A stretch of 64,000 bases of DNA from Comamonadaceae bacterium OTU4NAUVB1 (GTDB lineage: Bacteria; Pseudomonadota; Gammaproteobacteria; Burkholderiales; Burkholderiaceae_C): positions 428,740 to 492,739 of the forward strand of contig CP099603.1 of assembly GCA_024372625.1 (NCBI GenBank), in the 5' to 3' direction. The translations under genes and the position numbers were made by a program. Positions 47,311-56,459 of the stretch are shown piece by piece. The first letter of the stretch is position 1, and each line of letters opens with the position of its first letter. Under the pieces are notes generated by a model. The model saw only the letters and a list, made by a program, of their open reading frames with translations, did no database searches and was not told where the DNA came from.

Positions 47311-47838
47311 ATGACTTTGCTTTCGAAACTTGTGATCGTCGCTTCCATGGTTGTTTTCATGGAATGCTTCGCATGGGTGGCGCATCGCTATGTCATGCAT
47401 GGCTGGGGATGGGCTTGGCACAAGTCGCATCACGAAGCGCATTCAGGATGGTTCGAGAAAAACGATCTGTACGCGATCGTGTTCGCGATCGTCCCGATCC
47501 TCCTGTTCATCGTTGGCCGGTGGTGGGAGCCTCTGTGGTGGGCCGCCCTTGGCATGACGGTATATGGCGGAATCTATGTCTTCGTTCACGATCTGCTTGT
47601 GCATCAGCGCGGAGGATTTCGCTGGGTGCCGAAGCGAGGTTATTTCAAGAGGATATTGCAGGCGCACCGCCTGCATCATGCCGTTCATGGCAGAGACGGC
47701 ACGGTCAGCCACGGTTTTCTGTTTGCTCCAAAACCTTCAACGCTGAAGGCGCAGTTGCGCGCGAACGCCGACCCACAGCGTCGTAGACAACGCCCTGCCA
47801 CGATCGCCGACGTCGACCCACCGGTTGCAACGAAATGA
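47311..47838 (+). CDS. crtZ: Beta-carotene hydroxylase
   Basis: A 175-residue membrane di-iron hydroxylase that adds 3-hydroxyl groups to the beta-ionone rings of carotenoids. The His clusters of CrtZ are all present: HRYVMHG (His25, His30), HKSHHEAH (His37, 40, 41), HDLLVH and HRLHHAVHG. Length is normal. The stop overlaps the crtW start (ATGA), so the two are translated together. No phytoene synthase, desaturase or cyclase gene lies nearby, so the substrate must come from elsewhere in the genome. Confidence 0.93.
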   Translation: MTLLSKLVIVASMVVFMECFAWVAHRYVMHGWGWAWHKSHHEAHSGWFEKNDLYAIVFAIVPILLFIVGRWWEPLWWAALGMTVYGGIYVFVHDLLVHQRGGFRWVPKRGYFKRILQAHRLHHAVHGRDGTVSHGFLFAPKPSTLKAQLRANADPQRRRQRPATIADVDPPVATK

Positions 47839-48620
47839 CCTCGGCACATCGTGAAAAGCCGGGCTGCGCGCTGCGCCAAATGCGGGTCGGTGTTTCGCTG
47901 GCAGCTGCGATCGTCGTGGCTTGGCTCACGATCCACATACTCGGCATCTTTTTCTGGCATTGGAGCCTGGCGTCCGTTCCGATCGCCCTCGTCTTGGTCG
48001 TCGTCCAGACATGGCTCAGCACCGGCTTGTTCATCGTCGCCCATGATTCGATGCACGGTGCGATCGCACCGCATCATCCGACGCTGAACCGGTGGATCGG
48101 TGCAACATGTCTCTCGCTCTACGCCTGCTTGTCTTATGGTGCACTGCTCCCTCGGCATCATCTTCACCACAAGCAGACAGGTCGCTCCGGAGACCCCGAT
48201 TTTCACAATGGCGATTCAAGCCTGACGGGATGGTTTCTCCAGTTTTTTCGCACCTACTATTCGCACTGGCAGATTGTTCGGATCACTGTCATGGCATTGT
48301 TTTATATCGTGCTGCTGGATGCCAAGCTCGAGAATATTGTTATCTTTTGGGCAGTGCCGGCGCTAGGAGCCGTGGCACAGCTGTTCATTTTCGGTACCTG
48401 GTTGCCACACCGCGAGCGCGCGGAACCTTTCGCGGACGCCCATCGCGCCTACAGCGTCAAAGTCAGCCCTTTGGTGTCGCTATTGACCTGCTTTCATTTC
48501 AGCGGCTATCACCACGAGCATCATTTGTCTCCTGGAACGCCATGGTGGGGTCTGCCGGCGCATCGTCGTGCACTCCACAAAAGATCAAGTGAATGCCCGC
48601 CAACTGAGAATCGTGAGTAA
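47835..48620 (+). CDS. crtW: Beta-carotene 4-ketolase
   Basis: A 261-residue membrane di-iron ketolase. It keeps the CrtW His motifs HDSMHG (near 70), HHLHHKQTGRSGDPDFH (near 112-127) and GYHHEHHLSP (near 228-236). With CrtZ it would turn beta-carotene into astaxanthin and intermediates. The N-terminal 20 residues are polar, then four or five membrane helices follow. Base composition is clearly less G/C-rich than in the ssu region. No terminator is obvious after it. Confidence 0.93.
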   Translation: MTSAHREKPGCALRQMRVGVSLAAAIVVAWLTIHILGIFFWHWSLASVPIALVLVVVQTWLSTGLFIVAHDSMHGAIAPHHPTLNRWIGATCLSLYACLSYGALLPRHHLHHKQTGRSGDPDFHNGDSSLTGWFLQFFRTYYSHWQIVRITVMALFYIVLLDAKLENIVIFWAVPALGAVAQLFIFGTWLPHRERAEPFADAHRAYSVKVSPLVSLLTCFHFSGYHHEHHLSPGTPWWGLPAHRRALHKRSSECPPTENRE

Positions 48621-48745
48621 AAGCCGCTTCCTCCTTGTTGGGAACGAACGATCCAAGTTCTAGGAACTTGGGCCATGACGACTGAGAATTTCACACCCGT
48701 GCTATAGCCAGTGGCAGCGAGGGAAGGCTTCGATGTGACCGACCT

Positions 48746-48910
48746 CTACATCGAGATGAATGTGGTCTTCAAGTGCAAGGACTGGGTAATGGTCGTCCAT
48801 CCGTCCAATCGACCAATTTCGTCGAGAAAATAGTTTGAGAACGTCTCCGTTGTCTCGATCGGCGATGGTTGTATGCCCACATCGAACTGACCATGGGCAG
48901 CGGCGTTTCC
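48746..48910 (-). pseudogene. Remnant of an Lrp/AsnC-family regulator (C-terminal domain)
   Basis: The minus-strand text GQFDVGIQPSPIETTETFSN, then YFLDEIGRLDGWTTITQSL and LKTT, lines up with the ligand-binding RAM domain of Lrp/AsnC regulators. In those, a GxxD motif is followed by an FLxxxIGRLxGV helix and a TxxSLVLK strand. The N-terminal helix-turn-helix is absent; upstream sequence is out of frame. It is a decayed fragment without an intact start. Confidence 0.5.
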
Positions 48911-49199
48911 AGCCACATCCAGTGGGCCCATTGACCCAGCCACCGATCCACTCGTTTCAAATCCTTGCCATCGGGAGCGCTCGGTTCACGCTTGCGGGCC
49001 AGCAGGGCTAATCCGAAGATCCCCACTCGGCCGTCGAGCCCGGTTCCTGCGCACTAAGGGCTTCCTGCGTGTCATCGCAAGGTGTCATGCCTCTAAAGGA
49101 CCTTGAGTTCGTGCAGGACCCGACCCTGCGCGTTCCAGTTTGTGTGGACAGCGAGCGTCCATGCACCGATGGCCGTCTTGCAATGTAATTTGTCATGCT
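48911..49199. other. Intergenic stretch without a gene
   Basis: Together with 48621-48745 this flanks the Lrp/AsnC remnant. Frames here are short and out of register. An inverted repeat CCAAGTTC / GAACTTGG at 48653-48671 lacks a T-tract and is not called a terminator. Confidence 0.4.
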
Positions 49200-50219
49200 T
49201 TACTTCGTGTCTGTGGCTTGAATCACTGGCTTCAAAGCTTGCTCAGCACTAAGTATGCTTACAGGCTTAGGCGGAGGTGCTGCCAAAGCTTGTTGGTCAC
49301 GCACTTCAGCCGTTTTGGTTTCAATATGCGTAAGAATGTCATGCACGTCCTCCCGGGACAATCCGAGATTAGGCATGCGCACACCCTTGTATTTCTTCAA
49401 TAAATCATTGGCAATGACATCGCCTGATGCGAGCACTTCATCGGGTACCAGCACGAACTGCTCAAGCCATTTGCTTTGTCGACGCTCCGTAACGCCAAGC
49501 AGGTCAGGACCGATCTTGTCCCCACCGCCAATGCTGTGGCATGCAACGCATCCGTTTTGAAACAGGAATTGGCCGTTGGTGACTTGCAGCGGTGCTGCGT
49601 TGGCGTAGTTCTGGCTTTTCAACAGATCGGGCCAGCCGAGAAAGGTTTGAATGCTGCCAGCCACAAAACGTGGATTGTCCGTGACCGAGTTTTTCATCCA
49701 CTGGCCGCTTGGCTCGTGGCCCACCATGAGGGTGGTGCTGTGATTGTCACGCGGCGAGGTTGCCTGCAGTGTGCCAAGGCCAAGTTTTTTCGTGGCGATC
49801 TGCACATCCTTTTCAGTGCCCGTCAAAAACAGCCAGCCTGGCCCGATGTCGAAACGATCGGCATACGCTTTCAAAAGCTCCGGAGTGTCGTTGAATGGGT
49901 CGATGCTAATCGAATAGAAAAAGATGTCTTTTCCTACCCGATCACCCAGAAGCTGTTGCAACTCAAGCATCTTGGCTGTGCCAAGTGGGCAAACGTCGCC
50001 GCAGCCTGCGAAAAAGGTGTTGGCGGCTATCGCTTTGCCTTTGATCAAGTCATCGTACAGACGAACTTTTTTGCCATGTTGCGTTGTCAGCACGACATTC
50101 GGGAAATGATCCGCTCCCCACAGCTTGCGCTCAAATGCGCCTTCAGCGTAAAGCAAAGCCGCTGCAAGCAGCGCCATCCCCGCAACGCTCAAAGCGGTTG
50201 TTTTGCTGAAAAAGCGCAT
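49200..50219 (-). CDS. SCO1/SenC copper-chaperone domain fused to cytochrome c
   Basis: A 339-residue protein with an N-terminal membrane anchor or signal (residues 5-25) and a thioredoxin-like SCO domain at about 35-195. The copper ligands Cys73 and Cys77 lie in FAGCGDVCP and His160 in SPRDNHSTTL. A class I cytochrome c domain at about 210-300 has CVACH (Cys224, Cys227, His228) and axial Met281 in VRMPNLGLS. SCO proteins load copper into cuproenzymes or act as thiol reductases. It is the third gene after the multicopper oxidase and the small secreted protein (gap 18 bp), so copper delivery to that oxidase is a natural inference. Confidence 0.88.
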   Translation of the reverse strand: MRFFSKTTALSVAGMALLAAALLYAEGAFERKLWGADHFPNVVLTTQHGKKVRLYDDLIKGKAIAANTFFAGCGDVCPLGTAKMLELQQLLGDRVGKDIFFYSISIDPFNDTPELLKAYADRFDIGPGWLFLTGTEKDVQIATKKLGLGTLQATSPRDNHSTTLMVGHEPSGQWMKNSVTDNPRFVAGSIQTFLGWPDLLKSQNYANAAPLQVTNGQFLFQNGCVACHSIGGGDKIGPDLLGVTERRQSKWLEQFVLVPDEVLASGDVIANDLLKKYKGVRMPNLGLSREDVHDILTHIETKTAEVRDQQALAAPPPKPVSILSAEQALKPVIQATDTK

Positions 50220-50237
50220 GATCTTTTTCCTAGTCTT

Positions 50238-50723
50238 TCAGCGCGGCGTCAAAACCGCATTGAGCGATGTAATTGCACCCGTCGATGTGTCGACGTTCAT
50301 GACAAAACGCGCAGAGCCCACACGCACCCGGGAAATCGGTGCATCTTCATCCGTTGCCATAGGGAAAGTGAATTCGACATTGTGATTTGCTGTAAGGGGT
50401 CGAATGATGTGTTCCTGGGTGGTGAGCACATATTTCGTGCCACTTTGCGCACCAGTGCCAGTCACGCCCGTCAAGTCGAACAGCATGATCAGTGTCGGGT
50501 TGCCGAAGTCAGGATCAGAGGCCAAACGGCTGTTGACCGTCGCTTGTCCTTCAAACCGAACAGCCTCGACGTTGCCAGCGTTGCCAGCGTTGCCCTGAGA
50601 TGTAACGCCCACAGCCTTCGGGTTCATTCGGTTTTGCGCCTGAATCGACATTGATGCGAGCGGCAGTGCGAGGGCCACACAAAGAAGTGCGAGGGCCCGG
50701 CGAACGTCGAGTTGATGCTTCAT
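50238..50723 (-). CDS. Secreted hypothetical protein between multicopper oxidase and SCO-cytochrome c
   Basis: A 161-residue protein with a Sec signal peptide (ALALLCVALALPLASMSIQA). The mature part is beta-strand-rich and has no Cys (NPTLIMLFDLTGVTGTGAQSG, ARFVMNVDTSTGAITSLNAVL). No family was recognised. Position 13 bp after the multicopper oxidase and 18 bp before the SCO-cytochrome c gene makes it part of one operon, probably a periplasmic partner of the oxidase. Confidence 0.8.
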   Translation of the reverse strand: MKHQLDVRRALALLCVALALPLASMSIQAQNRMNPKAVGVTSQGNAGNAGNVEAVRFEGQATVNSRLASDPDFGNPTLIMLFDLTGVTGTGAQSGTKYVLTTQEHIIRPLTANHNVEFTFPMATDEDAPISRVRVGSARFVMNVDTSTGAITSLNAVLTPR

Positions 50724-50736
50724 GACGTGCGCTCCT

Positions 50737-52938
50737 TTAGCGAAGGACTTCAGCCGCAGCTGTGAAGGTCACGCCCTGAGGACGCGGCATGGGGGTTGGC
50801 AACGGTTGCAGGAAAGGTGATCCAGCGTTGCTGATGTCCCAGCGCATCAACATGGCATGGTCCTCGTGCGTTGTTGTGTGGCAGTGCTCCATGAACATGC
50901 CGCCCCAGTCGCGGAACTGCATCGAGATCTTCATCTCGCCGCCCGGGCGCAGCCGGTAGACGTCCTTGCGACCCCGCTCCCATTTCGGCACGTTGGCAGC
51001 ACTGCCATCGCGCGAAATGATCTGGCCTTCCTCGAAGTGGATGTGGATCGGATGGTCCCATCCGCCACTTGTTTTCAAGGTCCAGATTTCGCGGGTATTG
51101 AACTTCGGCTGAGATGTAATCCGGTTGAAGGCCGCCGCCAGCATGGCGCCGCCATCGGTCTTGATCCCCCAGGGCCCTTGTGATGCTGTGGGCGGGTTGT
51201 GGGTTTCCGGCAGGGTCTGGTTGGCACCACGGCCAAATTCAAACACTCGCTCACGCGCAACTGGCGCCGACAGCGACGGGTTCGGCACCAAGTTCAGTGG
51301 AACTTGGCTAATATCGGGCCTGGCCGGGTCCCGGACAACTCGGAACTCCAGGAAGGCACCAACGCCTGGATCATCAGACTCACCGGACAGGGCCTCGCTC
51401 AGTGAAAGCACTTTGTCCACGAGTTTGCCGTCACTGTGTTCCGCCAGATTGACCATGCGCACCTTGCTGCCCACGCTCCACTGGGAGAAGTCGATCACGA
51501 GGTCGTAGCGTTCGGCCACGCCCATGATGTCGGTCGAGGTCATGAGCAGTCGCTGTGGCAGGAGGTTGCCATCGTTGGCAATCATGTAGAACGGCTTGGA
51601 GTCGCTCAAGATCAATTTGTACATGCGCGCCACGCCGCCGTTGAGGATGCGGAAGCGGTACTTGCGACGCTCAACCTCGAAGTAGGGCTTGTACGCAAAA
51701 TTCACCGTGATCTGGTCACCCAGAAAGCCTTCGGTATCGAAGATGTCGAAGTGCATCTGACCATCGGCGTTGAAGGCTTTGTCGGCCAGCATGAGGTTGA
51801 CGTCGTACTCGAGGTTCCCCCAGTCCTTGGCGGTGCCACTGGGCAGCCGCAAGTTGACGCCGTCGTTGATGGCCTCATTGCCGCGGTCGACCGCACTGTA
51901 GATGTTGTGCAGCGCGCAATTGCCCTTGTAGACGTTCTGTGCCGTGAACTCGAACATGTGGTCGTGAAACCAGTGCGAACTCATCGTTTCGGTCCAGTCT
52001 CCCGGAATTTTCGTAATACCGCCGCTGCCGTTGGGCGTTCCAGCGCGGATGTCGGTCGCTGCCGTGTTGATGGTTGTGAAGCCGGCAAGCACCAGCGGCC
52101 AGTGGTAGTCGTAGAACTGACCGGGGAAGAAGAAGGCACCCGTGAAACCGTCGTTCTCGGCGCCGTGGTGGCCGTTGTGCTCGTGGGTGCTGATCGTGTG
52201 GCGGCCGAACCCTTTGTTCTGTTTCGGATCGAACGGCAGCTTGTTGTGATGCCGGAAGAGGACCGGTTCGCCGTAGCGACTGAGCAGCAGCTTGGGCGGT
52301 ACCGTGCCATTGAAGGTCCACACGCTGTTGATGTCCTGAATGGGCATTCTTGGATGGAACCGCACGGGGATCGATGCAGCCGGATCGATGTTGGAATTCA
52401 GACCGGCCGCCACACCCGGGTTGTAGACCCGGTTTGCCTTCGCACCTTCTTGCGTTGCGGTCACGGCAATCTTGGGCAGGAACTCGTTCCATCGCTGGTG
52501 AGCCCAGATGGTTCCAGGTGGACGGCCTTCGATCGGACCCATGTTTCCACCGGGGTAGGCGGCAACCAACGCAGGGTCGAGGGCTTGCAAGGTTTCGTTG
52601 GCCTGCGCCATGGGCGCCGGGCTCAAAGCCGTCATGGCATTGGGAGTGCGCGTCATCAGGTCGGCACGCGGCATCGGTTGAGTGAACGGCAAAGCGCCGA
52701 ACAGCGGGCTCAGTGGCGCTCCCGTGGGAACCGACGACGATGCGTAAGCGCTGCCCACGAAAGGGCTCAGCCCGTGCTTGAGCGCCAACCCCCCCACGGT
52801 CGTAAACAGGCCCCATTTGAAAAGATCACGGCGGACCACTTGGCCATGAGACAAGGCCTTGACGATTTCCTGGCGATTGCGACGCGCGTTTTCAGCTTCC
52901 TGAATGCGCAGTTTGGATGCCTTCGACGATAGAAACAT
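50737..52938 (-). CDS. Multicopper oxidase with twin-arginine signal
   Basis: A 733-residue multicopper oxidase. A long polar n-region precedes the Tat motif VRRDLFKWGLFTTVGGLAL near residues 35-53. The copper sites are seen in order: ISTHEHNGHHG (first HxH), SSHWFHDHMFEF, DHPIHIHFEEG and MEHCHTTTHEDHAMLM with the type 1 Cys-His. The ferroxidase, Mn-oxidase or phenol-oxidase role cannot be told from the sequence. It is longer than CueO-type enzymes. A start 14 codons upstream is possible; ATG at 52938 was chosen for spacing from the Tat motif. It is first in an operon with a secreted protein and SCO-cytochrome c. Confidence 0.88.
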   Translation of the reverse strand: MFLSSKASKLRIQEAENARRNRQEIVKALSHGQVVRRDLFKWGLFTTVGGLALKHGLSPFVGSAYASSSVPTGAPLSPLFGALPFTQPMPRADLMTRTPNAMTALSPAPMAQANETLQALDPALVAAYPGGNMGPIEGRPPGTIWAHQRWNEFLPKIAVTATQEGAKANRVYNPGVAAGLNSNIDPAASIPVRFHPRMPIQDINSVWTFNGTVPPKLLLSRYGEPVLFRHHNKLPFDPKQNKGFGRHTISTHEHNGHHGAENDGFTGAFFFPGQFYDYHWPLVLAGFTTINTAATDIRAGTPNGSGGITKIPGDWTETMSSHWFHDHMFEFTAQNVYKGNCALHNIYSAVDRGNEAINDGVNLRLPSGTAKDWGNLEYDVNLMLADKAFNADGQMHFDIFDTEGFLGDQITVNFAYKPYFEVERRKYRFRILNGGVARMYKLILSDSKPFYMIANDGNLLPQRLLMTSTDIMGVAERYDLVIDFSQWSVGSKVRMVNLAEHSDGKLVDKVLSLSEALSGESDDPGVGAFLEFRVVRDPARPDISQVPLNLVPNPSLSAPVARERVFEFGRGANQTLPETHNPPTASQGPWGIKTDGGAMLAAAFNRITSQPKFNTREIWTLKTSGGWDHPIHIHFEEGQIISRDGSAANVPKWERGRKDVYRLRPGGEMKISMQFRDWGGMFMEHCHTTTHEDHAMLMRWDISNAGSPFLQPLPTPMPRPQGVTFTAAAEVLR

Positions 52939-53783
52939 GGTTGACCTTGCCCGCTGGGCAGCTGAGTTGACGATTTGCACTGACTCGGTTCAAAACAATC
53001 GATAACCCTTGACAAGCGGGAAAATCATCGAGTGGATATGTCATCCAGCTATGAAAAGCAGCATGGTTTAGACAATCTCGAAAGCACAGCAAACTGTGAT
53101 TTCAAGTTACATCCACGGGAACTGCCATTAGGTTTACTGTTATTTTGAACAGTCAAATAATAGGCTTAATTGTGAAAAAAATTACGAAAAAGTAATATTT
53201 CCTTCGTACTCGCTTGCCTAATCCGACTCAAAACGAGGTCAAGGGGGTGGGGTGTCGAACTGACTGAGGGTCGCCGGCTGTTCTACCGGGCCACTGCGTG
53301 CTCGTGCCGTAGGCTCAAGAGTGCTGACCATCACCATGGGAACGCGCGCGCTGCGAGCGCAAGGCTTGAGTCCTGCTGGTGCCCTGCACACACATGCTGG
53401 CGGTAGAACCCTTCAGTCAACCTGCCGAAGCAAAAAGACGTCTTTTGCTTGAATGGCAGGCTGTATCAGACGCCGGGCGGAACGCCCCGTGAGGCAGGCG
53501 AACGAGAGAGCAGCGTTGGTAAAAAGCTTGGGTTTGCTATGAAGCTGCCTCGACTTGCCTGCTACCCCAAAACCAGGAGCTGAGCCAGCTCATCAGCGAA
53601 CTGCAATGTGAAAGGGTGGTGGTGTCCGCCAGTCGGATCTGTCTGCGGTATCCCAGTCCTGATAATTTTTTGTTGCTGGGTGCGATCACACTGCTGCTCC
53701 CATCACGGCACGGATCACAAGCCATGCAACAACGTTTGTCTGCAGTGGCCAGCGGGTGAACTCGACTGCCATGCAAACAGTGC
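52939..53783. other. Long intergenic region upstream of the multicopper oxidase
   Basis: About 850 bp without a supported gene. 53090-53215 is strongly A/T-rich and probably holds the oxidase promoter. 53220-53780 is mixed sequence with only short frames; a minus-strand frame at 53537-53812 shows no family I know. A long hairpin at 53421-53460 stands out. Confidence 0.5.
53421..53460. repeat. Long imperfect hairpin in the intergenic region
   Basis: Outer arms CCTGCC (53421-53426) and GGCAGG (53455-53460) enclose inner arms AAGCAAAA (53428-53435) and TTTTGCTT (53443-53450) around AGACGTC. No U-run follows, so it is not a standard terminator. It could be a mobile-element end or a regulatory structure. 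Confidence 0.45.
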
Positions 53784-54512
53784 CTAAGCAACCTTGTCGC
53801 AGAACACCACATAGTGGGAGCAAAGCAGGGATTTGAACGGATACATGTGGCGTTTTTGCGCCAACGACATCGGGTTGCGGGTTAGCCGGATGTATAGCCG
53901 TTGAACCGGATAGACCACCAGCGCCAGTGGCAGGAGCAGCCAGTCTTTCCAGCCGGAGGAAACGTACTCCAAGCGTTGCAGACGAAATCCAGCCATGTCC
54001 AGCACGCGCAGCAGGTTGTAGAGCGGGATCAACTTCCAGGTCGGTGCTTCGATGTCCACGAACATCTGAAAGCGGCGGGTCTTGCCCAGCAACAGGTAGG
54101 AGATCCGGTCGCGCATCGCCACCACGTTGTCGTTGGTAACCACCAAGTGACCGTCCTCCTTCAAGTGCGCATGACAGGTCTCGAAGAACTGCAGGGTGTT
54201 GTCGAACTCCATGACGCCACTGACTGAGACGATGCGGTCGAATTTGCGCTCCGGGAAGACATGGAACGGTCGACTGGCATCAACGCTTGAGAAATCGTCG
54301 TCGTGGAGCGTTGATGGCTTGGTCAGGTCACATCCACGCACGTCAGCGCCAGGAAAAAAGCTTCGCAGCGACCACATCAAATCGGCGTTGCCGCACGGGA
54401 TGTCGAGAATGCGTTTCTGAGACGCTGGCCCATCTTCGTGCAGCAAGTGCTCGATGACAGTGCGATGTACACCTGCGCAGGTCATTCCTGTTGGAATCGA
54501 GGTCATTTCCAT
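53784..54512 (-). CDS. Class I SAM-dependent methyltransferase
   Basis: A 242-residue methyltransferase. Motif I (SAM binding) is RILDIPCGNADLMWSL near residue 35-50. An acidic post-I position lies in VRGCDLTKPST, motif II-like FDRIVSVSGVMEF near 97 and HLKEDGHLVVTNDN near 120. The C-terminal part has a hydrophobic stretch (WLLLPLALVVYPVQRLYI) that may bind membrane or a lipid substrate. The acceptor is unknown. It is a single gene; upstream DNA is A/T-rich. Confidence 0.82.
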   Translation of the reverse strand: MEMTSIPTGMTCAGVHRTVIEHLLHEDGPASQKRILDIPCGNADLMWSLRSFFPGADVRGCDLTKPSTLHDDDFSSVDASRPFHVFPERKFDRIVSVSGVMEFDNTLQFFETCHAHLKEDGHLVVTNDNVVAMRDRISYLLLGKTRRFQMFVDIEAPTWKLIPLYNLLRVLDMAGFRLQRLEYVSSGWKDWLLLPLALVVYPVQRLYIRLTRNPMSLAQKRHMYPFKSLLCSHYVVFCDKVA

Positions 54513-55179
54513 CGCGTATCTCCATAATTATTAGAACTATCTTCTTATGAAAATTAACGATGTCAAAAAAATGTGTGTACTGAATTGGTAACCATGAGGT
54601 TTTCGTGCATCTGAGGTCACTGCCCATGTAGACGCAGCATGGCGCTGTTGCACGGCCTGCACCAGGCTCCGGCATCGCTGAGTTCAGAGCAAGTCATGCC
54701 ACGCCGGCCAACTCCAGACGAATGAGACCAATGCACACGTTCGCGCTTTGAACCGCACGGCCTAGACGGCATGCCAGGGCAGCCAGGTCTCGATGCCGTC
54801 CATTCCCTCCCGCTGCTAACACGAAAAACAGAGGTCGTATTCGTGCGCCTTGGCCCTGACAGGAGCCCTGGAATCCCATGCGGTGACTCAACGTGCCAAT
54901 GCGAACCCGTCGGAGGGCTCGACGCTGACGCTGGGCATGGTCAATGTCGATGCCGCCGCCACGCGACCTCTGGCAGCGTGCCAAGTGTTGAGCCCTGTGG
55001 GCATCTCCGGCACGATGTATTGCAAGACCAGTAAGTGGATGAAGACTGGCAGCTCCTCTTGCGAGGGCCGAGCGCGCAGGTCACGACCTTCGAACAAGGC
55101 ACCGACGCCCGCCAGATCTTGGTCTGTGGCTTCAACGGCAAGGGTCGCATCAGGGCCGTCAAGCTGGCGACCGACGACC
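54513..55179. other. Gene-poor stretch upstream of the methyltransferase
   Basis: A/T-rich near 54520-54580 (likely methyltransferase promoter), then mixed DNA with overlapping short frames in both strands. None gives a recognisable protein. It probably consists of decayed sequence continuous with the eptA remnant to the right. Confidence 0.4.
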
Positions 55180-55560
55180 TCCGGGAGAGGTTCTCGTGGG
55201 TGGACGCGGTGTCGCGGTCGGCCTTAGGCAGGCCGTCGACAGCCCGCTGCGGGACCTGCAGGCCGTCGTCGAATCACGCCATCACCGGCACGTGCTTCTG
55301 CATTTCAGGCGCCATCTGGTAGCGCAGCCCGTGCAGGAACAGCCCGAACTCGCCAAGCGACTTGCCGTGGTCGATCAAGTAGAGAAGTCCGGTGGCGCGG
55401 CGAACCGACTGCTTTTTGAGCCAGTCGATGGTGCGTCCGAGGAAGCGGTCCCTGTGGGCGATGGGGTTGTCGTGGCGTTGGTCAACTCGCTGTGGCTGCA
55501 GTCGGCCAAAAGGTTGAACTGGCATCCGGTAACGAAGCGCTTTAGGTCAACCGATGAACG
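55180..55560 (-). pseudogene. eptA: Fragment of a phosphoethanolamine transferase (EptA-like), with stop codon
   Basis: The minus strand reads FLGRTIDWLKKQS, then LLYLIDHGKSLGEFGLFLHG and MAPEMQKHVPVMA-stop. This matches the sulfatase-type catalytic domain of lipid A phosphoethanolamine transferases (DHGESLGE...YLHG, HVPxVxW). The Trp expected after VMA is replaced by a TGA near 55274. Upstream and downstream parts are out of frame or absent, so only the middle of the catalytic domain is left. No two-component partner is present. Confidence 0.65.
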
Positions 55561-56459
55561 CGCGACTTCGTCTCGGAATTCACCGTCCATCCACTTGCAG
55601 CAGTGCTTTGGTCGAGGACTCTTCGAACGCATCGCGACATTTACACTGCAGTAAGTGAAGGGTGGCACAGGGATTGCCACGTGGACCACCAATGACCACG
55701 TTGTGTAACCACCCATTTTTTTCCTTGGATCAACCTTTTCTGAGGAACCATCAGGGCTGGAAACTGTTCTTGAACATCCGGCAAACCCTGCCTGGCCCAC
55801 TCCATGAGTTCTTGGGCACGGTGACGATCGAAGCCGGCGAAGGCAGACCGGGTGCCAAGGGGCGTGTTCGAGAGATGGAATGCGCAAGGCCGCACACGAC
55901 CTGTGCGGAGGCAACACGCGATGCCATGAACCTCGCGCAAGTCATTCTTGCCGTCATCGATGCCGCACTTGATGCCGATGGGTCGTCAGTTGAGAATATT
56001 CTCGACTTTCCCTCCCCATAACCGTCGGTTGCTTAGCAAACCTGTCCTGCCCAAACAAGTACGTCCTTTGAAAATCTGTTGTTGAGGATTTGGCACATGC
56101 GGAGTCTTCTAGGATTGCATCGTGTATTCACTGCATTCCAGCGTCAAACACATTGCCTGTTTTGACGGAATGCTTGTTTTCGCGTGTCCAGCCGAAGGCA
56201 GCTTGCAAAGCCATCGCGATGGTTTGCGATTCGTCGGTAAAGTCGACCAAGCTTGTGGGCAGAGCAAAAATGTTTCCGCTCACTAGCGATCTGCAATGCA
56301 CGACCGTTTGGAAAAGACTCGAGGAGGTCCGTCTGGCTGAACACACGCAATCCCATCCCTCGTGATACAAATGATTAATATTTTGAACCATTAAAAAAAT
56401 GTGTCGCTTCCACTGCAGCCTCAAATCGACTTTAAATAAAGGCTGTCTCGAAAATGAAA
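55561..56459. other. Gene-poor stretch between eptA remnant and Crp/Fnr gene
   Basis: Overlapping frames of up to about 120 codons occur on both strands but none has a signal peptide, domain or consistent codon bias. A minus frame at 56128-56463 next to the Crp/Fnr gene is unrecognised and could be real or decayed. I cannot support a gene here. Confidence 0.4.

Noticed and set aside
48653-48671. Inverted repeat CCAAGTTC / GAACTTGG after crtW as a terminator
   Set aside because: There is no T-run after either arm and the stem is only 8 bp.
54850-55322. Plus-strand frames over the eptA remnant region
   Set aside because: They contain no known motif and partly overlap the minus-strand eptA text, which has recognisable catalytic-domain sequence.
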